From assembly GCA_009704555.1 (NCBI GenBank), contig WLDY01000023.1, positions 1-8,356 of the forward strand: a stretch of DNA of 8,356 nt, read 5' to 3'. The notes under the pieces were generated by a model. The model saw nothing but the letters and a program-made list of their open reading frames with translations, did not search any database and had not been told where the DNA came from. The position numbers were made by a program, and so were the translations under genes. How positions within the stretch are numbered: the stretch's first letter is position 1; the number at the start of each line of letters is the position of its first letter. Positions 1-6,562 of this stretch are shown here, piece by piece. The stretch comes from Actinomycetota bacterium. Its GTDB lineage: Bacteria; Actinomycetota; Actinomycetes; Nanopelagicales; Nanopelagicaceae.

Positions 1-9
1 ACTGCTCAC
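1..9 (-). CDS. Possible first three codons of the next gene (ribF expected), cut by the window edge
   Basis: On the minus strand a GTG at 9-7, followed by AGC and AGT, lies seven bases downstream of a purine-rich Shine-Dalgarno-like tract (16-23), 12 bases after the truB stop codon. In actinobacteria the gene after truB is commonly ribF (bifunctional riboflavin kinase/FAD synthetase), so that is the expected identity. Only three residues are visible, so neither the product nor the start can be confirmed from this sequence. Confidence 0.25.
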
Positions 10-15
10 TTTACG

Positions 16-23
16 CTTCCCTC
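16..23 (-). promoter_or_regulatory. Shine-Dalgarno-like site for the gene after truB
   Basis: The minus strand reads GAGGGAAG, overlapping the truB TGA stop (24-22), with a spacer of six bases before the GTG at 9-7. The overlap of stop codon and ribosome binding site suggests translational coupling of truB to the next gene. Confidence 0.4.
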
Positions 24-897
24 ACTTCTCGGCTTCGAGACGTGACTCAGGTAGGACGACGACCGGTTGCAATCTTTGATCGATGGCCTTGAGGAGTGCG
101 ATCAGATCCCCAGCAGGACCGATCGCTGCTATGACATCCTCGCGAAGGGAGCTATCGCGGTGCAGCTGAGTAGGGTCGAAATCGATGCTTCGTCCAAGTG
201 AGATCTCACGCTGTCCACTCTCGTTGACACTGTAAGAAGCCATCAGGCGTGAGAGAGCATCCGAGGAAGAGAGTAAACATGAACCATCGATCTCGGTGCA
301 GTCGCTGATAGTGAAAGGCTGGGACTCGATCCGACGCAAGGCGATCAAGTGTCCACCGACATCTCGAGCAATGGCACGGATATAGGTCCCTGGCGAACAA
401 GTCACATCGATGTCGATCTCATCTTCTCGGCGTGCCACGATCTCAAGTTGGAAGATCTCTACCTGGCGCGCCTTCAACTCGACTTCTTCGCCATCACGAA
501 CGCGGTCATAGGAGCGCTTGCCATCGACCTTGATCGCAGAGACGCGAGATGGGACTTGCTCGATGACTCCGACCATGCTGCGAAGATTCCGCTCTGCGCT
601 TGCCATCATCTCTTCATCGACGGGGCACATCTCAATCACCTCTCCCATCCGATCATCGGTGACGGTGAGAACACCTACTTTGATCGTCGCGAGATACCGC
701 TTCCGCCCAGCCATCACATAATCAAGTAGACGAGTCGCAGATTCCACTCCTAGGACCATCAGCCCTGTGGCCATCGGATCGAGAGTTCCGGCATGCCCGA
801 TCTTTCTCGTACCAAGGATTTTTCGTGCGCGAGCGATGAGATCATGACTGGTGATTCCTTCGGGTTTATCAAGGATCAAGAAGCCAGGACGCACCAT
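22..897 (-). CDS. truB: tRNA pseudouridine(55) synthase TruB
   Basis: Converts U55 in the T-loop of tRNAs to pseudouridine in the cytosol. The 291-residue protein opens with the TruB N-terminus GFLILDKPEGITSHD (residues 5-19). The catalytic motif GHAGTLDP is at 34-41, making Asp40 the nucleophile. The conserved KRY motif is at 66-68, the SAIKVDGKR-Y segment at 120-130, and the SPGTYIRAIARD motif at 168-179. About 110 residues follow, covering the RNA-binding part and a C-terminal extension as in actinobacterial TruB. The ATG at 897 is chosen because it gives the family's usual N-terminus. No convincing Shine-Dalgarno is visible in the 21-bp gap after rbfA, so translation probably relies on coupling or a leaderless-like mode. 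It lies last of the recognised genes in the nusA-infB cluster. Confidence 0.96.
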   Translation of the reverse strand: MVRPGFLILDKPEGITSHDLIARARKILGTRKIGHAGTLDPMATGLMVLGVESATRLLDYVMAGRKRYLATIKVGVLTVTDDRMGEVIEMCPVDEEMMASAERNLRSMVGVIEQVPSRVSAIKVDGKRSYDRVRDGEEVELKARQVEIFQLEIVARREDEIDIDVTCSPGTYIRAIARDVGGHLIALRRIESQPFTISDCTEIDGSCLLSSSDALSRLMASYSVNESGQREISLGRSIDFDPTQLHRDSSLREDVIAAIGPAGDLIALLKAIDQRLQPVVVLPESRLEAEK

Positions 898-918
898 GAG
901 TCGCTATCTATCTAAAAG

Positions 919-1338
919 CTATCGTTGATGCTTGTAGGGATCGGCTTCACCGGCCGGCTTCGCGCTCTCCCGGATCTTCGCCACCTCTGCATCATGACGC
1001 TTCACCTCATCAAGCAATGTCTCGAAGTTCGAAGCGCTCTCACCAAGGGCATCTTCGAAGAAGGTGATCGTCGGCGTGAGTCGGGTACCGAGTGCGTGAC
1101 CAACCTCTGAGCGGAGAAGACCAGTCGCACTCTTGAGCGCTGCCGCCGTCGCGCTCCGCTCTTCATCGCTACCGAAGACGGTGTAGAAGACCGAGGCGCT
1201 CTGCAGGTCGCCAGTGACGCGAACATCAGTGATGGTCACGAATCCAAGTCGAGGATCCTTCACCTTGCTCTCGAGAGCCGAGGCGACTACCTCCTTGATT
1301 CGATCGGCAACACGACCGGTTCGATGTGAGTTACCCAT
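919..1338 (-). CDS. rbfA: 30S ribosome-binding factor RbfA
   Basis: Small KH-fold assembly factor that binds the 30S subunit and helps mature the 5' end of 16S rRNA. The 139-residue product has the family features: an N-terminal helix with RVADRIKEVVASAL (9-22), the DPRLGFVTITDVRVTGDL segment (28-45), the strand SASVFYTV (48-54), and the late motif RLTPTITFFED (86-96) followed by FETLLDEV (105-112). A charged tail of about 20 residues follows (from 120). The ATG at 1338 comes three bases after the infB stop. There is no strong Shine-Dalgarno, so it is probably coupled to infB. In many actinobacteria a DUF503 gene (ylxP) lies between infB and rbfA; here there is no room for one. Confidence 0.95.
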   Translation of the reverse strand: MGNSHRTGRVADRIKEVVASALESKVKDPRLGFVTITDVRVTGDLQSASVFYTVFGSDEERSATAAALKSATGLLRSEVGHALGTRLTPTITFFEDALGESASNFETLLDEVKRHDAEVAKIRESAKPAGEADPYKHQR

Positions 1339-1341
1339 CTG

Positions 1342-4053
1342 CTAGACCCGCTTCTTCTCGCGGATCTCGAAGACCTGGATCTGATCACCGACCTGGATGT
1401 CTTTGAAGGAACCGACGCCGATACCGCACTCGTAGCCCTCTTTGACCTCAGTGGCGTCATCTTTGAAACGCTTGAGGGATTCGATAGTGAGGTTGTCTCC
1501 GACCACCACGCCTGAACGAAGGACGCGTGCCTTCGCATTGCGACGGATCAAGCCATCCGAGACCATCGAACCAGCGATGTTTCCGAACTTCGAGGAGCGG
1601 AAGATCTCGCGGATCTCAGCGTTTCCGATGACCACTTCCTCATACTCAGGTTTGAGCAGACCCTTGAGCGCTGCTTCGATCTCCTCGATCGCCTTATAGA
1701 TGACGGAGTAGAAGCGGATCTCGACGCCCTCTTGCTCAGCGAAGATCGCAGTGTGGGTCTCTGGCTTGACGTTGAAGCCGATCACGACGGCAGAGGATGC
1801 CGATGCGAGAGTCACGTCGCTCTTGGTGATCGCACCGACACCACGATGGATCACGCGCAATTCGACTTCGCTGCCCACATCGAGTTGTACCAATGCATCT
1901 TCAAGCGCTTCGACCGAACCGCTGACATCGCCCTTGAGAATGAGGTTGAGGGTCTCCACCTTCGACTGTTCCATGAAGTCTTCGAGTGAGACCTTCTTAC
2001 GCGCCTTCATCAAAGCTGCAGTGCGCTCTGCTGCTTGGCGCTTCTCTGCGATCTGACGTGCGGTGCGATCCTCCGGTGCGACGATGAAGCCATCGCCTGC
2101 ACTTGGGACAGCGGTGAAACCAAGGACCTGTACCGGACGGGATGGTCCTGCTACATCGACGGTGTTACCGAACTCATCGAGCATCGCGCGGACGCGGCCA
2201 TATGCGCCACCTGCGACCACAGCATCGCCGACATGCAATTCACCACGTTGAACCAAGACGGTGGCCACCGGACCACGTCCCTTATCGAGATGCGCTTCGA
2301 TCGCAACGCCTCGTGCATCACCTTCTGGGATGGCTCGAAGATCGATCGCGGCATCGGCAGTAAGCAAGATAGCCTCGAGCAAGGTGTCGATTCCCTTGCC
2401 CTTGAGAGCTGAGACATCCACGAAGATCGTGTCGCCTCCATACTCCTCTGCGATCAAGTTGTACTCGGTCAATTGTTGGCGGATCTTGCCTGGATTCGCG
2501 CCTTCCTTGTCGACCTTGTTGACCGCTACGACGACAGGGACATTCGCTGCTTGTGCATGGTTGAGAGCTTCGATCGTCTGCGGCATCACGCCATCATCAG
2601 CTGCGACGACGAGGATCGCGATGTCGGTGACTTTCGCACCACGTGCACGCATCGCGGTGAAGGCTTCGTGACCGGGTGTGTCGATGAAGGTGATCGCTCG
2701 TTCGATTCCGTCATGTGTGTGATGGATCTGATACGCACCGATGTGCTGTGTGATGCCACCGGCTTCACCCTTGACCACTTCGGTCTGACGGATCGCATCG
2801 AGAAGTCTGGTCTTACCGTGGTCGACATGGCCCATAACGGTCACGATCGGAGGTCGTGCGATGAGACGATCTTGGTCGTAGACATTGATCTCATCTTCCA
2901 GATCGATATCGAAACCTTGCAGGATCTCACGATCCTCATCCTCAGGACTGACAATCTCGAGCTCGTACCCGATCTCGCCACCGAGGATCTTGAATGTGTC
3001 CTCGTCGACGGATTGTGTGGCAGTGACCATCTCACCGAGTTGGAAGAGCGCTGCAACCAACTGGCTTGGCTCTGCACCTATCTTCTCTGCAAGATCAGAG
3101 AGTGTCGCTCCGCGTCGAAGCCTGATCTTCGATCCATCGCCACGAGCGACGCGCATGCCACCCAGTACGGGTGCTTGCATATTGTCGATCTCTTCGCGCT
3201 TAGCCTTCTTCGACTTCGCGATCTTCGACTTCTTCTTTCCCTTTCCGAATGCGCCAGCAGTAGTGCCACGTCCACCGGGACCTCCGGGTCGTCCACCACC
3301 TGCACCGGGTCCACTAGGGCGTCCAGCAAATCCACCACCGGCACCTGGACCACCAGGACGTGCGCCTTGAGTTCTATAGGGAGATGATCCACCTGGACCA
3401 CCTTGTGGGCGAGCGCCAGGTCCACCACGACCAGGTCCACCGGGCCTTGCACCTGGACCACCTTGTTGTGGACGTGCAGCGAATCCAGGACGCACTGCAC
3501 CAGGACGAGGTCCTGCCATCGGAGGACGTTGTCCAGGTCTGATCGTCTGACCTTGTCCACCTTGACCAGGTCCAGGTCGTTGTCCCGGGCGCTGTCCTGG
3601 GCGTGGAATTGCAGATGTTCCGAATGGATTGTTGCCGGTACGCGGCGGGCGCGGCATCTGCGGAAGTTGTGAAGGTGAGGCACCTGCTTGTGGTGGCCTT
3701 GGAGTTTGTGTCGGTTGTGGCGGTATGAATGTCGGACGTTGGTCGACGACCTCGGTAGCGCGCTCTAACTCGCGTGCCGCTTGTGCCTCCTTGATCACCG
3801 CTTCCAATTCAGCAGGGATCTCAGGGGCCTTCTTCGCCGCCTTCTTTGCCGGAGCCTTCTTCGCCTTCGGCTTCTCCTCGGTCGCTTTCGCTGCCGCTGC
3901 GGGATAGAGGTCTCGCATCTTGCGGACGACGGGGGGCTCTACGGTGGAGGATGCAGAACGAACGAACTCACCGAGTTCTTGGAGCTTTGCAAGGACATCC
4001 TTGCTCTCCATGCCAAGTTCTTTTGCTAACTCATATACGCGGACTTTCGCCAC
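1342..4053 (-). CDS. infB: Translation initiation factor IF-2
   Basis: GTPase that places fMet-tRNA on the 30S subunit and promotes 50S joining. From the GTG at 4053 it is 903 residues. An IF2_N helical domain (AKVRVYELAKELG, 2-14) is followed by a Lys/Ala-rich linker (54-76), a long Pro/Gly/Arg/Gln low-complexity region (about 107-270), a basic patch (271-286) and a second IF2_N domain (about 308-345). The G domain shows G1 GHVDHGKT (408-415), G2 GGITQHIGA (432-440), G3 DTPGHE (458-463), G4 NKVD (512-515) and G5 SAL (548-550). EF-Tu-like domain II, then domains III and IV (to 903) follow, with the C-terminal initiator-tRNA-binding part intact. The GTG is preferred over the in-frame ATG at 4086 because actinobacterial IF2 starts (V/M)AKVRVYELAKELG and because a purine-rich ribosome binding site lies just before it; the ATG version adds an unlikely Gly/Glu-rich 11-residue leader. 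Confidence 0.97.
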   Translation of the reverse strand: MAKVRVYELAKELGMESKDVLAKLQELGEFVRSASSTVEPPVVRKMRDLYPAAAAKATEEKPKAKKAPAKKAAKKAPEIPAELEAVIKEAQAARELERATEVVDQRPTFIPPQPTQTPRPPQAGASPSQLPQMPRPPRTGNNPFGTSAIPRPGQRPGQRPGPGQGGQGQTIRPGQRPPMAGPRPGAVRPGFAARPQQGGPGARPGGPGRGGPGARPQGGPGGSSPYRTQGARPGGPGAGGGFAGRPSGPGAGGGRPGGPGGRGTTAGAFGKGKKKSKIAKSKKAKREEIDNMQAPVLGGMRVARGDGSKIRLRRGATLSDLAEKIGAEPSQLVAALFQLGEMVTATQSVDEDTFKILGGEIGYELEIVSPEDEDREILQGFDIDLEDEINVYDQDRLIARPPIVTVMGHVDHGKTRLLDAIRQTEVVKGEAGGITQHIGAYQIHHTHDGIERAITFIDTPGHEAFTAMRARGAKVTDIAILVVAADDGVMPQTIEALNHAQAANVPVVVAVNKVDKEGANPGKIRQQLTEYNLIAEEYGGDTIFVDVSALKGKGIDTLLEAILLTADAAIDLRAIPEGDARGVAIEAHLDKGRGPVATVLVQRGELHVGDAVVAGGAYGRVRAMLDEFGNTVDVAGPSRPVQVLGFTAVPSAGDGFIVAPEDRTARQIAEKRQAAERTAALMKARKKVSLEDFMEQSKVETLNLILKGDVSGSVEALEDALVQLDVGSEVELRVIHRGVGAITKSDVTLASASSAVVIGFNVKPETHTAIFAEQEGVEIRFYSVIYKAIEEIEAALKGLLKPEYEEVVIGNAEIREIFRSSKFGNIAGSMVSDGLIRRNAKARVLRSGVVVGDNLTIESLKRFKDDATEVKEGYECGIGVGSFKDIQVGDQIQVFEIREKKRV
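3268..3606 (-). repeat. Low-complexity Gly/Pro/Arg repeat region inside infB
   Basis: Encodes IF2 residues 150-262, built of short degenerate units such as RPGQ, GGPGAR and GRPGGPG. At DNA level this gives short direct repeats; for example the 16-mer acctggaccaccttgt (plus strand) occurs at 3391-3406 and again at 3451-3466, exactly 60 bp apart. Such tracts are typical of actinobacterial IF2, are predicted to be disordered, and vary in length between strains. The open shadow frames over this region follow from its composition. Confidence 0.85.
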
Positions 4054-4074
4054 TGCTTCCTCTTCTTCTCCTCC
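4054..4074 (-). promoter_or_regulatory. Ribosome binding site that sets the infB start
   Basis: The minus strand carries an almost unbroken purine run (4074-4056) containing GGAGGAG and, closer to the start, GAGGA (4062-4058) with a four-base spacer before the GTG at 4053. This supports the GTG start rather than the ATG at 4086, for which the purine tract would lie inside the coding region. Confidence 0.65.
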
Positions 4075-4227
4075 GACTCCGCGCATCTCGGAAGAGACGA
4101 ACGCAGCCTAAATCAGGGTGGACCTCATGATCGTGTGGTGCTCATTAGAGTGCCATACCCGGACTTCTCATTTCTTGGTGTCTTTCCGTGTGGATGCTTG
4201 GTTGCACCCTCGCGGCGTAACAGTGGC
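4054..4227 (-). other. Non-coding gap between nusA and infB; no ylxR
   Basis: All three minus-strand frames were read through this 174-bp stretch and hit stops quickly; the open fragments show none of the Cys/Arg-rich RTCVGCR-like sequence of YlxR (DUF448), the gene normally found here. Apart from the infB ribosome binding site, the only promoter-like element I see is TAGGCT on the minus strand (4110-4105), which fits the loose actinobacterial -10 pattern TAnnnT but has no good -35. It would give a leader of about 45 bases to the infB GTG. No minus-strand hairpin with a U-tract is seen, so there is no evidence for an intrinsic terminator after nusA. Confidence 0.5.
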
Positions 4228-5256
4228 TTAGCCTACCGCGCCGGGTCCAGCGCTCCCACCATTGCCCGCTGTCGCATTCGACGCTGTTCCCGAACCAGCA
4301 TCGGAGTGGATGTCGATACGCCAACCCGTGAGGCGTGCGGCCAATCGAGCATTCTGCCCATCTTTGCCGATGGCCAATGAAAGTTGGAAATCAGGGACGG
4401 TCACTTTCGCAGATCGCGCCTGGGCATCGACGATCTCTACCGAGGAGACTCGAGCAGGTGCGAGCGCGCTCGCCACGAAGGCTGCCGGATCCTCAGACCA
4501 GTCGACGATGTCGATCTTCTCGCCGTGAAGTTCATTCATCACATTGCGGGCCCGCGATCCCATCGGACCGATGAGAGAACCCTTAGGGCTCACTCCAGAG
4601 CGATGACTTCTCACCGCGATCTTGCTTCGATGCCCCGCTTCGCGAGCGATCGCCATGATCTCAACGATCCGATCTCGGATCTCAGGCACTTCTAGAGCGA
4701 AGAGTTGTTTGACGAGAGCGGGATGGGTCCTCGAGAGAGTTATCTCTGGACCCTTCAATCCTTGTTTGACTTCGACCACGAATGCCTTGACCCGTTCACC
4801 GTGACGGTAGACCTCACCTGGCACTTGCTCATGCGGTGGGATCTTCCCTTCGACTTTTCCGAGATCGACATAGACCATGCGAGAGTCGCGACCTTGTTGG
4901 ACGACTCCAGAGACGATGTCACCAACGGTGCCGGTGAACTCACCGATCACCTCCATGTCCTTCTTCTCGCGAAGTTTCAACTTGATCACTTGCCTCGCCG
5001 TTGAAGTCGCGATACGACTGAATCCCTCTGGAGAGTCGATCTCCTCTCCGAGATGTTCACCATCAGGGCCGAAGGTAGGGATGACGATAGAGATCTCTCC
5101 CGTCGCTCGATCCAATCGCGCGAAGGCATGAGGTTTCGCAGTGGGAAGGTTTCCGTAAGCCGTCTTCACTCCGATCTCAATCGCAGAGATCAACTGTTCC
5201 AGTGATATCCCTCGTTCAGTGGTGAGTGCCTCGAGGAGTTTCATATCGACATGCAT
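4228..5256 (-). CDS. nusA: Transcription termination/antitermination factor NusA
   Basis: Binds RNA polymerase and nascent RNA to modulate pausing, termination and rRNA antitermination. From the ATG at 5256 the product is 342 residues, the short actinobacterial size. The N-terminal RNA polymerase-binding domain is about 1-100. The S1 domain is about 105-175 (GEFTGTVGDIVSGVVQ 105-120), followed by ITLSRTHP (172-179). KH1 has GSLIGPMGSRARNVMNEL (226-243) and KH2 has LSLAIGKDGQNARLAARLTGW (292-312). A 25-residue Gly/Ser/Ala tail replaces the acidic repeats seen in E. coli. MHVDMKLLEA resembles the MNIDM start I recall for mycobacterial NusA, and GGAG lies five bases before this ATG. A GTG at 5262, forming a GTGA overlap with the rimP stop, is the alternative and would add two residues. 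Confidence 0.95.
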   Translation of the reverse strand: MHVDMKLLEALTTERGISLEQLISAIEIGVKTAYGNLPTAKPHAFARLDRATGEISIVIPTFGPDGEHLGEEIDSPEGFSRIATSTARQVIKLKLREKKDMEVIGEFTGTVGDIVSGVVQQGRDSRMVYVDLGKVEGKIPPHEQVPGEVYRHGERVKAFVVEVKQGLKGPEITLSRTHPALVKQLFALEVPEIRDRIVEIMAIAREAGHRSKIAVRSHRSGVSPKGSLIGPMGSRARNVMNELHGEKIDIVDWSEDPAAFVASALAPARVSSVEIVDAQARSAKVTVPDFQLSLAIGKDGQNARLAARLTGWRIDIHSDAGSGTASNATAGNGGSAGPGAVG

Positions 5257-5258
5257 CG

Positions 5259-5705
5259 TCACTCCCCCTTCCGTTTGAATTCGATCTCGATGGTGGCTCG
5301 CTTGATGTCGGCAAGTGAGACTCTCTTCTCATCGATGACTGGAGCTCCGTCGAAGCTGGTGATCCTGCCGCTGACGACCGTTCCGTCGTTGAGCACAGCT
5401 TTGACGAGGCGACCGATGTTCTTGCGCCAATGACGATCCTTAGTCAAAGGTCGATCGACGCCGGGAGAGGAGACTTCAAGGGTGAAGGGCGCATCCCCAA
5501 GGAGTGTGAGCGAATCGAGGTGCCCTGAGATCAAGCGCGAGAGCGCAGTGACCTCATCAAGGGTCAGAGAACGATTCTCGTGATCGACGAGGACGGTTAC
5601 GACGCGACGCCTACCTGCGGCAGTGACAGAGAGATCTTCAATGAGGGCATCAGCGCGCTCTACCAGAGGGGTAAGTGTTTCAAGTAACTCTGCGGCGATA
5701 CTCAT
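5259..5705 (-). CDS. rimP: Ribosome maturation factor RimP
   Basis: Needed for efficient maturation of the 30S subunit. The 148-residue protein has the two-domain RimP layout. The N-terminal domain covers about 1-85, with VVTVLVDH (35-42), a LTLDEVTALSRLIS helix (47-60) and the signature TLEVSSPGVDRPLT (75-88). The C-terminal Sm-like domain follows from RHWRKNIGRLVKAVL (91-105), with GTVVSGRITSFDG (108-120) and a final IKRATIEIEFKRKGE. The ATG at 5705 is preceded by GGAG with a four-base spacer. The stop codon abuts or overlaps the nusA start, as expected for the conserved rimP-nusA pair. The 66-bp upstream spacer could hold a promoter for rimP-nusA. Confidence 0.95.
   Translation of the reverse strand: MSIAAELLETLTPLVERADALIEDLSVTAAGRRRVVTVLVDHENRSLTLDEVTALSRLISGHLDSLTLLGDAPFTLEVSSPGVDRPLTKDRHWRKNIGRLVKAVLNDGTVVSGRITSFDGAPVIDEKRVSLADIKRATIEIEFKRKGE
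5262..5272 (-). promoter_or_regulatory. Ribosome binding site of nusA inside the end of rimP
   Basis: The minus strand reads GGAAGGGGGAG across the last rimP codons. The proximal GGAG is five bases from the ATG at 5256, while the distal AAGG is four bases from the alternative GTG at 5262. The site is therefore compatible with both starts; its optimum slightly favours the ATG. Confidence 0.5.
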
Positions 5706-5709
5706 GATG

Positions 5710-5713
5710 CTCC
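5710..5713 (-). promoter_or_regulatory. Shine-Dalgarno of rimP
   Basis: GGAG on the minus strand, four bases (CATC) before the rimP ATG at 5705. This supports that start codon. Confidence 0.5.
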
Positions 5714-5727
5714 GTATTCATTCCTTA

Positions 5728-5755
5728 TTCAGTTGTCTTGATCCAGTTGTCGTGA
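5728..5755 (-). repeat. Two adjacent 14-bp direct repeats upstream of rimP
   Basis: The plus strand reads ttcagttgtcttga (5728-5741) followed directly by tccagttgtcgtga (5742-5755), 12 of 14 positions identical. On the transcribed strand each unit contains GACAACTG, 30-50 bases before the rimP start. Such a head-to-tail pair could be an operator for a dimer, or a small duplication. I cannot assign clear -10 and -35 boxes around it. Confidence 0.6.
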
Positions 5756-5764
5756 ACTAGGAGG

Positions 5765-5780
5765 ACTGAGTCTACTCAGT
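5765..5780 (-). other. Perfect short hairpin across the permease stop codon
   Basis: ACTGAGT and ACTCAGT form a perfect 7-bp inverted repeat with a 2-bp centre (5765-5771 and 5774-5780); the permease TAG stop lies in the centre and arm. In the minus-strand RNA it is followed by CCUCCUAGUUC, not a U-tract, so it is not a classical intrinsic terminator. It might still be a weak attenuator or an RNA-end stabiliser between the permease and rimP. Confidence 0.35.
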
Positions 5781-6548
5781 GAAGATGTCGATGCCAAGAC
5801 GCACGATCAGTATCACCGTGACTGCGATGAACGCCTTACGGATCAGTTCGGATCCACCTTTGACCGCAACCCGCACCCCGAAGAGAGCGCCGATGAGGTT
5901 GGCAACCCCCATCATCAATCCGATCGCCCAGATCACGTTCGATGAGAGCTGGAAAGAGATCAGTGCGGCGAGATTGGTGCCCCAATTGACCACTTTGGTG
6001 ATCGCGGTGGCCTCGAGGAATGCGAATCCGATCACTGCAACGAGGATCAATGCGATGAAGGATCCGGTGCCTGGTCCAAAGATCCCGTCATAGAAACCGA
6101 TCACAAGACCTGCGCTTGCACCAATCGCGTAGCGCCTTCCATCACTATGGCGATGGGCCTTCACAAGTCCGAGTTCCTTCTTCGTGAAGGTGTAGATAGC
6201 AACTGCAATCAGCATCACCACGATGATCGGTCGGAAGAGGTCCCTTGGGATGAGATTGGCGAATTGCGCCCCGGTGAAGGATCCGATGAAGGCGGGTATC
6301 GCCATGGCAAAGGTGAATCGCAGGTCGATCCGGATTCGACTCAAGTAGTTGATCACCGCGCTCGAGGTGCCGATGAAAGATGGCAACTTATTGGTCCCGA
6401 GGACTGTGGCGGGAGAGGTCGAGTTTCCGAGTCCGACCATCATCGCTGGGAGTTGGATCAAGCCTCCACCACCGGAGATGGCATCGACGAAACCTGCGAA
6501 GCCGGAAGCGAAGAGCAGGAAGATGATGATTTCGAAGGAGAGATCCAT
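5772..6548 (-). CDS. TSUP (TauE/SafE, DUF81) family membrane permease
   Basis: The 258-residue hydrophobic protein has about seven to eight predicted membrane segments (roughly 4-24, 42-66, 77-98, 106-121, 139-156, 163-185, 205-225, 240-256). It shows the two-half architecture of this family: the first half carries GFVDAISGGGGLIQLP (19-34) and the second GFYDGIFGPGTGSF (151-164), both followed by similar hydrophobic stretches ending in TNK/TKV. TSUP proteins are thought to move sulfite, organosulfonates, sulfoacetate or related anions across the inner membrane; the substrate cannot be read from sequence. The ATG at 6548 is chosen over the adjacent TTG at 6551. It lies 14 bases after the proS stop with no visible Shine-Dalgarno, so it is probably coupled to proS. 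It is out of theme with its translation-related neighbours; composition looks no different from theirs by eye. Confidence 0.9.
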   Translation of the reverse strand: MDLSFEIIIFLLFASGFAGFVDAISGGGGLIQLPAMMVGLGNSTSPATVLGTNKLPSFIGTSSAVINYLSRIRIDLRFTFAMAIPAFIGSFTGAQFANLIPRDLFRPIIVVMLIAVAIYTFTKKELGLVKAHRHSDGRRYAIGASAGLVIGFYDGIFGPGTGSFIALILVAVIGFAFLEATAITKVVNWGTNLAALISFQLSSNVIWAIGLMMGVANLIGALFGVRVAVKGGSELIRKAFIAVTVILIVRLGIDIFTE

Positions 6549-6562
6549 CAAGAAGAGATCGC

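Noticed and set aside
349..729. Plus-strand open frames antisense to truB
   Set aside because: TruB motifs occupy the minus strand over the whole span; the antisense peptides show no recognisable domain and no good ribosome binding site.
2473..3387. Long plus-strand open frame (304 codons) antisense to infB
   Set aside because: It lies fully inside infB, whose frame has all GTPase motifs. The antisense peptide ends in a Ser/Thr/Gly run that simply mirrors the Gly/Pro codons of IF2, and it has no recognisable domain.
3078..3683. 201-codon minus-strand frame overlapping infB in another register
   Set aside because: The peptide is rich in Val/Asp/Leu/Gln repeats produced by the shifted reading of the Pro/Gly/Arg tract; it has no domain features and overlaps a secure gene.
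4084..4086. ATG at 4086 as the infB start
   Set aside because: It would add an 11-residue Gly/Glu-rich leader translated from the purine-rich ribosome binding site; the GTG at 4053 gives the family's standard N-terminus.
4138..4155. Seven-pair hairpin with an ATTA loop in the nusA-infB gap
   Set aside because: The stem pairs fully only in plus-strand RNA (two G-U pairs). In the minus-strand transcript, which carries the genes, two central mismatches break it, and there is no U-tract.
4228..5256. NusA looked truncated compared with E. coli
   Set aside because: About 340 residues ending soon after KH2 is normal for actinobacteria; N-terminal, S1, KH1 and KH2 parts are all present.
5779..6093. 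Plus-strand open frame preceded by AGGAGG (5759-5764)
   Set aside because: The perfect SD-like hexamer is 14 bases from the GTG, the frame is antisense to the permease, and the peptide has no features beyond the mirror of membrane-segment codons.
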